Source: Clostridiales bacterium
GTDB lineage: Bacteria > Bacillota > Clostridia > Lachnospirales > Lachnospiraceae
Direction: 5' to 3'
NCBI GenBank assembly: GCA_020860715.1
Contig: JAJBTU010000002.1
Location: forward strand, 1-59,288
Length of the DNA: 59,288 nucleotides
Below are positions 40,681-49,100 of the stretch, piece by piece. The notes beneath the pieces are model-generated. The model worked only from the letters and a program-made list of their open reading frames with translations, was not told the DNA's origin and searched no databases. Both the position numbers and the translations under genes were made by a program. How positions within the stretch are numbered: the first letter of the stretch is position 1; every line of letters starts with the position of its first letter.

Positions 40681-42564
40681 GTGTCTGCGGTGGATGTTGA
40701 GGCAGACAGCTATGGCAGAGTGACCGGAAATATGGATGTGGAGCACTGGAAAATGACATCGGAAATGATCGGCAGGGTAAAATTAAATCTTGATTTCTAT
40801 CCGGGGGAGGATCTTTACAGCGACGGCGAGATTGAGAAGAAGCTGCTGCAGCTTGTGAAGGATCATACGGAAGAAGAACTTGACCAGGTCATTCGCGAGG
40901 AGGCTGACTGGGCGGTTCTGTATCATCTTTCTCATATCCGGCAGAACATTGTCGGCGGACTGAGCCTGAATCCGGATGCCAGAGTGCTGGAGATCGGCTC
41001 CGGCTGCGGCGCGGTCACGGGCGCTCTCTCCATGCAGGCGGGAAGTGTCACCTGCGTGGATCTGTCTCTGCAAAGAAGCCGCATCAATGCTTACCGGAAC
41101 CGGGAGCGGGACAACATCGAGATTCTGGTCGGCAACTTTCAGGACATTGAAAACAGCCTGGGACAGTATGACTGCATCACGCTGATCGGCGTGTTTGAAT
41201 ACGGCGCCTCCTATATTCAGGCGGCGGATCCGTATGTGGAATTTTTGCGGATCATCAGAAAGCATCTGGCTCCGGGCGGGAAGATCGTCATGGCAATCGA
41301 GAACCGGTTTGGCATGAAATACTTTGCAGGCTGTCAGGAGGATCATTTCGGCAAATATTTTGAAAGTATCGAAGGCTATACAACGACTGCCGGTGTGAAG
41401 ACATTTTCCCGGAAAGAACTGGAGAAGATGTGCGCCGGGGCCGGTCTTGATCAGGTAAACTTCTATTATCCGTATCCGGATTATAAACTCCCGTTTCAGG
41501 TTTTTTCGGATGAGCGGCTGCCCAAAGTGGGGGAACTGACGACGAATCTGCGTAATTTTGATCGGGAACGGATGCTCCTTTTTGATGAAAAAAAAGCGTT
41601 TGACAATGTGATACGGGAGGGAATGTTCCCGTTTTTTTCTAATTCTTATCTTTTGGAAATCAAAGAAGCGCCCCATCAGGAGGATTCGGCAGCTGCGGAT
41701 GAGAATCAGAATCCGGTTATTTACAAAAAATATTCCAATGACCGAGCACGGGAGTTCTCCATCTGTACGCAGCTTTGCATGGAAAACGGGGAGCAGGTTA
41801 TCCGCAAAGAGGCAGCGTTCCCGGAAGCGATCGGGCACATCCGCAGCCTGCCGCAAAAAGGAGAGGCGCTGCGTAAGCAATATGCGGGTTCACAGCTTGT
41901 CATCTGTCCGAGCACAGAAAAGGAAGGGACTGTGATAAGTCCGTTTGTGAGCGGAAGAACGCTGGAGGAGATTGCGGATGAGGGGATTGAGACCGGACAG
42001 TATGAAAAGACGGAGACCATAATCCGCAGGCTCATTGCGCTGATCTGGGAACGAAACGCGGATCAGCCGTTCCGGATGACGGAGGCGTTTGCCGGGGTGT
42101 TCGGCCCGGCGGCGTTCACGGGAAACATGCATGCCGGCAGCGTCAGCGATATTGATATGGTACTGGGGAATATCATAGTGAATACTGCGGACACCTCTCC
42201 GGAATGGACTCTGATCGATTATGAGTGGACATTCGATTTTCCGGTGCCTACTGAATTTATTATTTACCGGATGTTGCACTATTATTTTGAGACAGCGGGA
42301 AGCCGTCAGGTTCTGAAAGACAGAGATTATCTGGAACTGTCAAAAGAGGATGAGCAGACGTTCCGGCAGATGGAGAACCATTTTCAGCAGTACATCAACG
42401 GTTCGCATGTTCCGATCCATCTGCTTTATCCGGTGATGGGAAAGCCGGCTGTTGATATGAGAGCGTTGATGGAGAGCGGAGAATTCAGGAAAACGCCCTT
42501 TCGCAGGACTCTGGGGAAGATCACATCGCCCATTTTAAGGCATTTCGCACGGGGTGCCGACTGA
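40681..42564 (+). CDS. Methyltransferase-kinase fusion, possible glycan capping enzyme
   Basis: 627 residues. An N-terminal class I SAM methyltransferase has motif I LEIGSGCGAVTG at 103-114, an acidic VDLS at 126-129 and GGKIVMAIENRFG near 199-211. From about 345 a kinase-like fold follows: VIRKEAAF with a candidate ATP-binding Lys (376), hinge-like ISPFVSGRTLEEI (419-431), catalytic-loop-like DIDMVLGN (Asp490/492, Asn497) and metal-site LIDYEW (Asp513). This order resembles WbdD, which methylates and phosphorylates the end of O9a chains, although sequence similarity cannot be tested here. GTG start; the ribosome binding site is weak. It sits directly after Wzm/Wzt. Confidence 0.75.
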   Translation: MSAVDVEADSYGRVTGNMDVEHWKMTSEMIGRVKLNLDFYPGEDLYSDGEIEKKLLQLVKDHTEEELDQVIREEADWAVLYHLSHIRQNIVGGLSLNPDARVLEIGSGCGAVTGALSMQAGSVTCVDLSLQRSRINAYRNRERDNIEILVGNFQDIENSLGQYDCITLIGVFEYGASYIQAADPYVEFLRIIRKHLAPGGKIVMAIENRFGMKYFAGCQEDHFGKYFESIEGYTTTAGVKTFSRKELEKMCAGAGLDQVNFYYPYPDYKLPFQVFSDERLPKVGELTTNLRNFDRERMLLFDEKKAFDNVIREGMFPFFSNSYLLEIKEAPHQEDSAAADENQNPVIYKKYSNDRAREFSICTQLCMENGEQVIRKEAAFPEAIGHIRSLPQKGEALRKQYAGSQLVICPSTEKEGTVISPFVSGRTLEEIADEGIETGQYEKTETIIRRLIALIWERNADQPFRMTEAFAGVFGPAAFTGNMHAGSVSDIDMVLGNIIVNTADTSPEWTLIDYEWTFDFPVPTEFIIYRMLHYYFETAGSRQVLKDRDYLELSKEDEQTFRQMENHFQQYINGSHVPIHLLYPVMGKPAVDMRALMESGEFRKTPFRRTLGKITSPILRHFARGAD

Positions 42565-42588
42565 AGAATCGATTAAGGTAAGAAGAGA

Positions 42589-44490
42589 ATGAAGAATCCG
42601 ACAAACCAGTCAATCAATAAGAGCCGGCGGGCAGATGGCAAGGCCATGCTGAAAAAGCTGCTTGCCAGAAATACGGCGACGGAGCGGTGGGGCAGGCGGC
42701 TGAATGCCTTTCGAAAGGGGGAGCGGCACTGTCTGTGGAAAAAATCTCCTCAGAAAGCGGCGGCGATCCTCTGTCCTGCAAAGGAGTTCCAAAAGCAGAG
42801 GAATACAGAATTCCCGCGCAGGATCCTTGTCAGCATCGCTGTGCCGCTTTATAATACGCCGGTGGATTATTTAAAAGAGATGATCACTTCCGTGCAGCTG
42901 CAGTCTTATGAAAACTGGGAACTGATTCTGGCGGACGGCAGCGATGAGCAGCATGGTGAGGTACAGGCTGTCTGTGAAAAGTGCATGGCGTCGGACGGAC
43001 GGATCCGCTACAAAAAGCTGTCCGAAAACCGCGGTATTTCCGGAAATACAAATGCCTGCCTTGACATGGCTTCGGGCGAATACATTGCGCTGCTTGATCA
43101 CGATGATTTTCTGCATCCCTCCGCGCTGTTTGAAGCGGTAAAAGCAATCTGTGAGCAGAATGCAGATTATGTCTATACGGACGAGGCGGCATTTCTGGAC
43201 GGCAATATATTCGATATCAGCCTCAGACACTGCAAGCCGGATTATGCCATTGATAATCTGCGCGCGAACAATTACATCTGTCATTTTTCCGTGTTTTCCG
43301 CGCAGCTTCTTAAGAAAACAGGAGGTTTCCGGACGGAGTTTGACGGCAGCCAGGATTTTGACCTGATCCTGCGCCTGACCGAACAGGCAAAAAAGGTATT
43401 CCATGTGCGGAAGATCCTGTATTTCTGGCGTTCTCATCCGGCTTCCGTGGCGTCGGACATCAGCGCCAAGCCCTATGCGGCTGACGCGGCGAGAAGGGCG
43501 GCAGAGGCACACCTTGCGAGGTGCCATATGGATGCCAGAGTGACGCGCACCGACGCCTTTCCGGCGATTTTCCGCATCCGTTACGCACTGAATGCTCACC
43601 CGAAGATTTCTATTCTCATACCGAACAGGGATCACAGCGGTGATCTGCGGACCTGCGTCCGCTCGATTCTGGAAAAATCAACTTATGACAATTATGAGAT
43701 CCTTATTATAGAGAACAACAGCGCATCAAAGGAGACGTTTGCCTGCTACCGGCAGCTTGAAAAAGAGAAACAGGTGCGCGTTCTGGAATACAGGGAAGCA
43801 GCTGTCCGCCGGAATCCGCTGGATCAGAATACAGACCCCGTTGCTGCCTGGGAGTTCAATTTTGCAAGACTCAATAATTTTGCGGCAAAAGAGGCGGCGG
43901 GAGAGTTTCTGCTGCTTTTGAATAACGATACAGAGGTTATCACGCCCGCGTGGATGGAGGAACTTCTGATGTATGGACAGCGGCCGGATGTGGCCGCGGT
44001 GGGAGCGAAACTTTACTATGGTGACGACACGGTGCAGCATGCCGGCATTGTGATCGGCCTGGGGGCGGACCGCGCGGCCGGGCACAGCCATTATGGCATG
44101 AGGCGTGAGGAGGTCGGTTATATGGGACGTCTGTGCTACGCACAGGATGTCTCCGCCGTGACCGGAGCATGCATGCTGGTCAAAAAGAGTATTTATGAGG
44201 ATCTCGGAGGCCTGGACGAGAGGTTTGCCGTGGCCTATAATGACGTTGATTTCTGTCTGAAGGCGCGTGAAAAAGGGTATCTGAATGTGTTTACACCGTT
44301 TAGTGAGCTGTATCACTATGAATCCCGCTCCAGAGGATATGAGGAAGGCGGGGAGAGAAAGAGGCGCTTTCAGCAGGAGGCGGCTTTGTTTAAAGAAAAA
44401 TGGGCGGAAGTGATTCAGAAGGGCGATCCTTATTACAGCCCGTATTTTTCTCTGGACCGCGCAGATTTTTACGTGGAAAGAAGAATTTAA
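42589..44490 (+). CDS. Tandem-domain GT2 glycosyltransferase
   Basis: 633 residues with two GT-A (GT2) domains. The first begins ILVSIAVPLYNTP (about 80) with the sugar-nucleotide DHDD at about 165-168. The second begins ISILIPNRDHSGD (about 342) with LLNNDTE, then the acceptor/QHAG region and a DVDFCLKAREKGY signature. Probably a processive or bifunctional rhamnosyl/hexosyl transferase of the rhamnan/teichuronic type, acting at the cytosolic membrane face. It is a paralogue of the next gene with the same order. The start ATG has AAGAGAATG context; AAGGTAAGAAGAG is the likely site. Confidence 0.9.
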   Translation: MKNPTNQSINKSRRADGKAMLKKLLARNTATERWGRRLNAFRKGERHCLWKKSPQKAAAILCPAKEFQKQRNTEFPRRILVSIAVPLYNTPVDYLKEMITSVQLQSYENWELILADGSDEQHGEVQAVCEKCMASDGRIRYKKLSENRGISGNTNACLDMASGEYIALLDHDDFLHPSALFEAVKAICEQNADYVYTDEAAFLDGNIFDISLRHCKPDYAIDNLRANNYICHFSVFSAQLLKKTGGFRTEFDGSQDFDLILRLTEQAKKVFHVRKILYFWRSHPASVASDISAKPYAADAARRAAEAHLARCHMDARVTRTDAFPAIFRIRYALNAHPKISILIPNRDHSGDLRTCVRSILEKSTYDNYEILIIENNSASKETFACYRQLEKEKQVRVLEYREAAVRRNPLDQNTDPVAAWEFNFARLNNFAAKEAAGEFLLLLNNDTEVITPAWMEELLMYGQRPDVAAVGAKLYYGDDTVQHAGIVIGLGADRAAGHSHYGMRREEVGYMGRLCYAQDVSAVTGACMLVKKSIYEDLGGLDERFAVAYNDVDFCLKAREKGYLNVFTPFSELYHYESRSRGYEEGGERKRRFQQEAALFKEKWAEVIQKGDPYYSPYFSLDRADFYVERRI

Positions 44491-44538
44491 CTTAAGACAG
44501 GATAATTGTGCAGAAAGGTATAGCGGGAGGCTGTCAGA

Positions 44539-46458
44539 TTGGGTACTGTGATCCGGTTTATAAAAAAACTGAATTTTTACAACATCAGCAAAGGCTTGAA
44601 GTACCTGCGCCATTTTGGCGTAAAGGAATTTCTGATCCGTCTGTCTGACCGTGTGGAGCCGGATGAGGTGCCCTACGGACCCTGGTATGAGAAACACCGG
44701 GCGAATGAGGAGGAACTCAAAAGGCAGAGCATGAGAAAGTGGAAGGATCCGGTGCTCATCAGCATTGCGGTGCCGCTTTATCGGACCCCGCCGGTCTTTC
44801 TGGAACAGATGATCGATTCTGTGAAAGCACAGTCTTACCCGTACTGGGAACTGTGTCTTGCAAACGGCAGTCCGGAGGATGAGGCGCTCACGGCGGCTCT
44901 TGCCCGGTATGAATCGGAGCCGCAGATCCGTGTACAGACACTGACGGAAAATCTGGGAATCGCCGGCAACACAAACGCGGCGATAGAGATGGCAAAAGGC
45001 GATTACATCGGCCTGCTTGACCACGATGACCTGCTTGCACCGGATGCGCTTTATGAGGTGGCGGACGCGATCACGCGGTGCGGCAAAGGCGAGGCGGGCA
45101 CGAAGCAGGGAGCAGAGAGGGCGAACAAATCGGCGGGTCATGGAGGCATCCCGGAGCTGATTTATACGGATGAGGATAAAGTGGAGTCTGATTTAAGCCG
45201 GCATTTTCAGCCGAACCTGAAGCCGGATTTTTCACCGGATCTGCTTCGCTCGAACAACTACATCTGTCATTTTCTGGTATTTGCCCGCACATTATACGAA
45301 AAAGTCGGCGGCTTCGACAGCCGGTACGATGGGGCGCAGGATCATGATTTCATCCTGCGGTGCACGGAAAAGGCGGACGGTATCTGCCACATTCCACGTA
45401 TCCTTTATCACTGGCGGGTTTCGGCAAAGTCCACGGCGGACAACCCGACAAGCAAGGAATACGCCTACGAGGCGGGGGTGCGCGCGGTGGAGGCGCATCT
45501 TGAACGCTGCGGCCTGAAGGGTGAGGTCACCCGAAAAAAGGATTTTGGCTTTTACCGCATTAAATATGAAGTGACCGGGGAGCCGCTTGTCTCCGTTGTT
45601 ATACCCAACAAAGATGAGACGGAGACCCTGAAAACATGCCTGAATTCGATTTTCGAGAAAACAGCCTGGAAGAATTTTGAGATCATCATTGTCGAAAACA
45701 ACAGCGAAACAAAGGAAATTTTTGATTATTATAAAGAAATAGATGGACGAAACGGTATTCATGTTGTATATTATGAGAAGACTGATTCGCCGAACGCTCC
45801 GGAATCTGGCGGGGGATTTAATTATTCCGCGGTCAATAATTTCGGGATCCGCCATGCGAAGGGGGATTACATCCTGTGCATGAACAATGACATGGAGGTC
45901 ATTTCCCCGGACTGGATGACGGAACTTCTGGGGCATTGCACACGTCCGGACACGGGCGTTGTGGGAGCCAGGCTGTATTATCCGGACGACACGATACAGC
46001 ATGCTGGGATCGTGATCGGTATCGGCGGGGTAAGCGGCGTGGCGGGAAATGTGTTTGTCGGCCTGAAGCGCGGGCATACCGGATATATGCACCGGGAATC
46101 CCTGCAGCAGGATTTAAGCGCTGTGACGGCGGCCTGTATGATGTTCCGCCGGGAAGCGTATGACGCGGTGGGAGGCTTTGAGGAAAAGCTGGCCGTGGCA
46201 TTTAATGATGTGGATTTCTGCCTGAAAGTGAGAGAGGCCGGATATCTGGTTGTCTACGACCCTTACGCGGAACTGTATCACTGCGAATCAAAAACGCGGG
46301 GAGCGGAGGATACAGATGTAAAGGCCAGACGCTTCCAGCGCGAACTGGAATATATGAGGACCCGCTGGATCCGGATTCTGAAGGAAGGCGATCCCTATTA
46401 TAACAGGAACCTTTCCCTGACCAAATGGAATTATTCCCTGCGGGGGGATGCGTCCTGA
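44539..46458 (+). CDS. Tandem-domain GT2 glycosyltransferase (paralogue)
   Basis: 639 residues, same architecture as the preceding gene. Domain 1 has LISIAVPLYRTPPVFLEQMI and LLDHDDLLAPDALYE; domain 2 has LVSVVIPNKDETETLKTC, CMNNDMEVISPDWM, IQHAGIVIGIGG and FNDVDFCLKVREAGY. A Lys/Gly/Glu-rich insert at about 190-205 is specific to this copy. TTG start at 44539 with GCGGGAGG 8 bases upstream. The two genes probably arose by duplication and could add alternating linkages in the repeat unit. Confidence 0.9.
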   Translation: MGTVIRFIKKLNFYNISKGLKYLRHFGVKEFLIRLSDRVEPDEVPYGPWYEKHRANEEELKRQSMRKWKDPVLISIAVPLYRTPPVFLEQMIDSVKAQSYPYWELCLANGSPEDEALTAALARYESEPQIRVQTLTENLGIAGNTNAAIEMAKGDYIGLLDHDDLLAPDALYEVADAITRCGKGEAGTKQGAERANKSAGHGGIPELIYTDEDKVESDLSRHFQPNLKPDFSPDLLRSNNYICHFLVFARTLYEKVGGFDSRYDGAQDHDFILRCTEKADGICHIPRILYHWRVSAKSTADNPTSKEYAYEAGVRAVEAHLERCGLKGEVTRKKDFGFYRIKYEVTGEPLVSVVIPNKDETETLKTCLNSIFEKTAWKNFEIIIVENNSETKEIFDYYKEIDGRNGIHVVYYEKTDSPNAPESGGGFNYSAVNNFGIRHAKGDYILCMNNDMEVISPDWMTELLGHCTRPDTGVVGARLYYPDDTIQHAGIVIGIGGVSGVAGNVFVGLKRGHTGYMHRESLQQDLSAVTAACMMFRREAYDAVGGFEEKLAVAFNDVDFCLKVREAGYLVVYDPYAELYHCESKTRGAEDTDVKARRFQRELEYMRTRWIRILKEGDPYYNRNLSLTKWNYSLRGDAS

Positions 46459-46543
46459 GGGCGCGGAAGCCGATGCGGACGGACTGTGGTTCAGCCATGC
46501 GGCGGGACATCGGACAGAGGCGGTTCCACGGGAGCTGAACGAT

Positions 46544-47566
46544 ATGCAGACTGCAACGATAGTAATACCGAATCTGAACGGGATGCGCTACTTAGGCCCG
46601 TGCCTGGATTCCCTGACACGGCAGACCCGGAAAGACTTTTCGGTAATTCTGATCGACAATGGCTCGCAGGATGAAAGTGTAGATTTTGTCAGAAAGCAGT
46701 ATCCGGAAGTGACGGTGTGCTGCTTTGATGAAAATAGAGGTTTCTGCGCCGCGGTGAATGAGGGGATCCGCCGCTCTGATACGCCGTATGTGATTCTTTT
46801 GAACAATGACACAGTCTGTGAAGAGGACTTTGTTGAAGAACTGGTGCGCGCCATGGAGACGCCGTCTCATGCTGCTTCGGCGGCAGTACGCAGCCGTGGT
46901 ATGCGCCGCCCGGCCGGTATGGGAAGGCCGGAAGTTTTTTCCTGCGCGGCGAAGATGGTGCAGATGGATGCGCCGGACCGGATGGACAATGCCGGGGATT
47001 ACTATTGCGCGCTTGGCTGGGCCTATGCCGTTGGGAAAGGAAAGCCGGCTGCGGATTATGACCGGAGAAGAGAAATCTTTTCTTCCTGTGCGGCTGCCGC
47101 GATTTACCGCCGCGAGGTATTTGACGAGATCGGCCTGTTTGATGAGACGCATTTTGCGTATCTGGAGGACACCGATATCGGATATCGGGCGCAGATAGCG
47201 GGATACCGCAATTATTACGAGCCGAAAGCGGTCGTCCGGCATGTCGGCAGCGCGACCAGCGGTTCCGTGTACAATGCGTTTAAGACCCGCTGTTCGGCCA
47301 GAAATAATCTATATCTGATCTATAAAAATATGCCCTGGGTGCAGATTGTTCTGAATTTGCCGTTTCTGCTGCCCGGATTTTTGATAAAAATGTTCTTTTT
47401 TGCGGCAAAGGGGTTTTTGAGGGAGTATGTCACGGGGCTGAAAGAAGGAGTGTCCTGCTGCCGCCGTGATAAAAAAATGAGATTTCAGTGGAGGCATTTC
47501 GGATCCTATGTCCGGATACAGCTTCTGCTGTGGGTGAATCTGTTCCGCCGGCTTGCGGATTTCTGA
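46544..47566 (+). CDS. GT2 glycosyltransferase, membrane-associated
   Basis: 340 residues. One GT-A domain: TIVIPNLNGMRYLGPCLDSL, LIDNGSQDES, FDENRGFCAAVNEGI and LLNNDTVCEEDF, with EDTDIGYRAQIAGY in the acceptor region. A hydrophobic C-terminal stretch (IVLNLPFLLPGFLIKMFFF) probably anchors it. WbbL-like rhamnosyltransferases share this layout. ATG 46544 gives the expected N-terminus; an open in-frame extension begins at 46448 inside the previous gene and was rejected as less likely. Upstream GGGAG is a weak site. Confidence 0.88.
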   Translation: MQTATIVIPNLNGMRYLGPCLDSLTRQTRKDFSVILIDNGSQDESVDFVRKQYPEVTVCCFDENRGFCAAVNEGIRRSDTPYVILLNNDTVCEEDFVEELVRAMETPSHAASAAVRSRGMRRPAGMGRPEVFSCAAKMVQMDAPDRMDNAGDYYCALGWAYAVGKGKPAADYDRRREIFSSCAAAAIYRREVFDEIGLFDETHFAYLEDTDIGYRAQIAGYRNYYEPKAVVRHVGSATSGSVYNAFKTRCSARNNLYLIYKNMPWVQIVLNLPFLLPGFLIKMFFFAAKGFLREYVTGLKEGVSCCRRDKKMRFQWRHFGSYVRIQLLLWVNLFRRLADF

Positions 47567-47663
47567 GCGGATGCCGGCAGGGGAGCAGCACCGCCGTTCG
47601 AATGCGCGCTGTTCATTCTGATGCGCTGCGCGCGGGGCGGTGTCTGGTACAGGAGGCGTTTTT

Positions 47664-49061
47664 TTGAAGGAAAATGAAAAATATTTCAACCGCCTTCAGG
47701 TGATACTGGATGCGATTGTGATTATCTTCTCCTATCTGGTGGGCTGGTATGTCATGATCTTAAGCACCAGAAAAGGCGGAGTGGGCGTACTGCCGCGTGA
47801 AATTTATATTATGGCACTTGTCGCGATTGTGCCTGTTTTTTTGCTGCTCTATTATGCGTTCAGTCTTTATGAACCCAACCGCCTTGAAGGCAGACGCCGG
47901 GAAGGCAGCAATATCTTAAAGGCCAATGCGGTGGGCGGGCTGCTTCTGATGGCGGTGCTCTTCCTGATTCGCCAGATGGATATTTCCCGTATGCTGCTTG
48001 GCGTATTTCTGACGCTGAATGTGACGCTGACGATTCTGGAGCGCAATATTATCCGGCTGCTTTTGATGCGTGCACGCAAGCTGGGCCTGAACCAGAGACA
48101 CATTCTTCTGGTCGGATACAGCCATGCTGCGGAGGAATACATTGACCGCATTGTGGCGAATCCGCAGTGGGGCTATCATGTGCTGGGGATCTTAAGCGAC
48201 GACACAAAGCCGGGCACGCTTTATAAGGGGGCGGAGATCCTGGGGCCGATCAGCTCTCTGACGGAACTTTTACAAAATCATACGCCCGATGAGATCGCGA
48301 TCACAGTGGGATTAAGTGAGTATTACAAACTGGAACGCATCGTTGCGATGTGTGAAAAATCCGGCGTCCACATTAAATTCATTCCGGACTACAGCAATAT
48401 CATTCCTACAAAACCCTATACGGAAGACATTCTGGGACTTCCTGTGATCAACATCCGTCACGTCCCTCTTTCCAATACATTTAATTCTTCAATGAAACGG
48501 ATGGTCGATATCGTCGGTTCCATCTTCTGCATTCTGCTTTTTTCACCGGTCATGCTGGTTACGGCATTTCTGATCAAAACGACGTCAAAAGGACCGCTGA
48601 TTTTTTCACAGGAGAGGGTCGGACGCCACAATAAGCCGTTCCGGATGTACAAATTCCGCTCGATGGAGCAGCAGTCGGAAGAAGACGAACAGAAAGGCTG
48701 GACCACGAGAAATGATCCGAGAGTGACCACGGTCGGGAAATTCATCCGGCGGACCAGCATTGACGAAATGCCTCAGTTTTTCAATGTCCTGAAAGGGGAC
48801 ATGTCTCTGGTCGGGCCGCGCCCGGAGCGCCCGCAGTTTGTAGAGAAATTCCGGGAGGAGATTCCGCGGTACATGGTCAAGCATCAGGTACGGCCGGGTA
48901 TGACCGGATGGGCGCAGGTGCATGGCTACCGCGGCAATACATCCATTCGAAAGAGGATTGATTATGATCTGTATTATATTGAGAACTGGACCATGAGCCT
49001 CGATATCAAGATTTTGGTAATGACGGTATTCCGGGGCTTTGTAAATAAAAACGCATACTGA
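47664..49061 (+). CDS. Polyprenyl-phosphate glycosylphosphotransferase (WcaJ/CpsE type)
   Basis: 465 residues. Four N-terminal membrane helices, a central CoA-binding-like domain (RHILLVGYSHAAEEYIDRIV), one more hydrophobic segment (MVDIVGSIFCILLFSPVML), then the cytosolic catalytic domain with GPLIFSQERVGRHNKPFRMYK, RRTSIDEMPQFFNVLKGDMS and VGPRPERP. It transfers a sugar-1-phosphate (commonly glucose) to undecaprenyl phosphate, starting the glycan. TTG 47664 was chosen with AGGAGG 7 bases upstream. Confidence 0.95.
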   Translation: MKENEKYFNRLQVILDAIVIIFSYLVGWYVMILSTRKGGVGVLPREIYIMALVAIVPVFLLLYYAFSLYEPNRLEGRRREGSNILKANAVGGLLLMAVLFLIRQMDISRMLLGVFLTLNVTLTILERNIIRLLLMRARKLGLNQRHILLVGYSHAAEEYIDRIVANPQWGYHVLGILSDDTKPGTLYKGAEILGPISSLTELLQNHTPDEIAITVGLSEYYKLERIVAMCEKSGVHIKFIPDYSNIIPTKPYTEDILGLPVINIRHVPLSNTFNSSMKRMVDIVGSIFCILLFSPVMLVTAFLIKTTSKGPLIFSQERVGRHNKPFRMYKFRSMEQQSEEDEQKGWTTRNDPRVTTVGKFIRRTSIDEMPQFFNVLKGDMSLVGPRPERPQFVEKFREEIPRYMVKHQVRPGMTGWAQVHGYRGNTSIRKRIDYDLYYIENWTMSLDIKILVMTVFRGFVNKNAY

Positions 49062-49100
49062 AAATACCAGCATGAATGAAGAAGAAAGGGGAGCAGGATT

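Noticed and set aside
43726-45141. Long antisense open frame of 471 codons across the two GT2 genes
   Set aside because: It lies opposite clear conserved glycosyltransferase genes, has no recognisable domain and reflects codon bias of the plus-strand genes. The same applies to long antisense frames at 16366-17475, 23369-24646, 25896-27005 and 37118-38140.
46448-46543. Earlier start for the GT2 gene overlapping the previous gene
   Set aside because: The extra 32 residues do not look like part of the GT-A fold, which begins right after the ATG at 46544.
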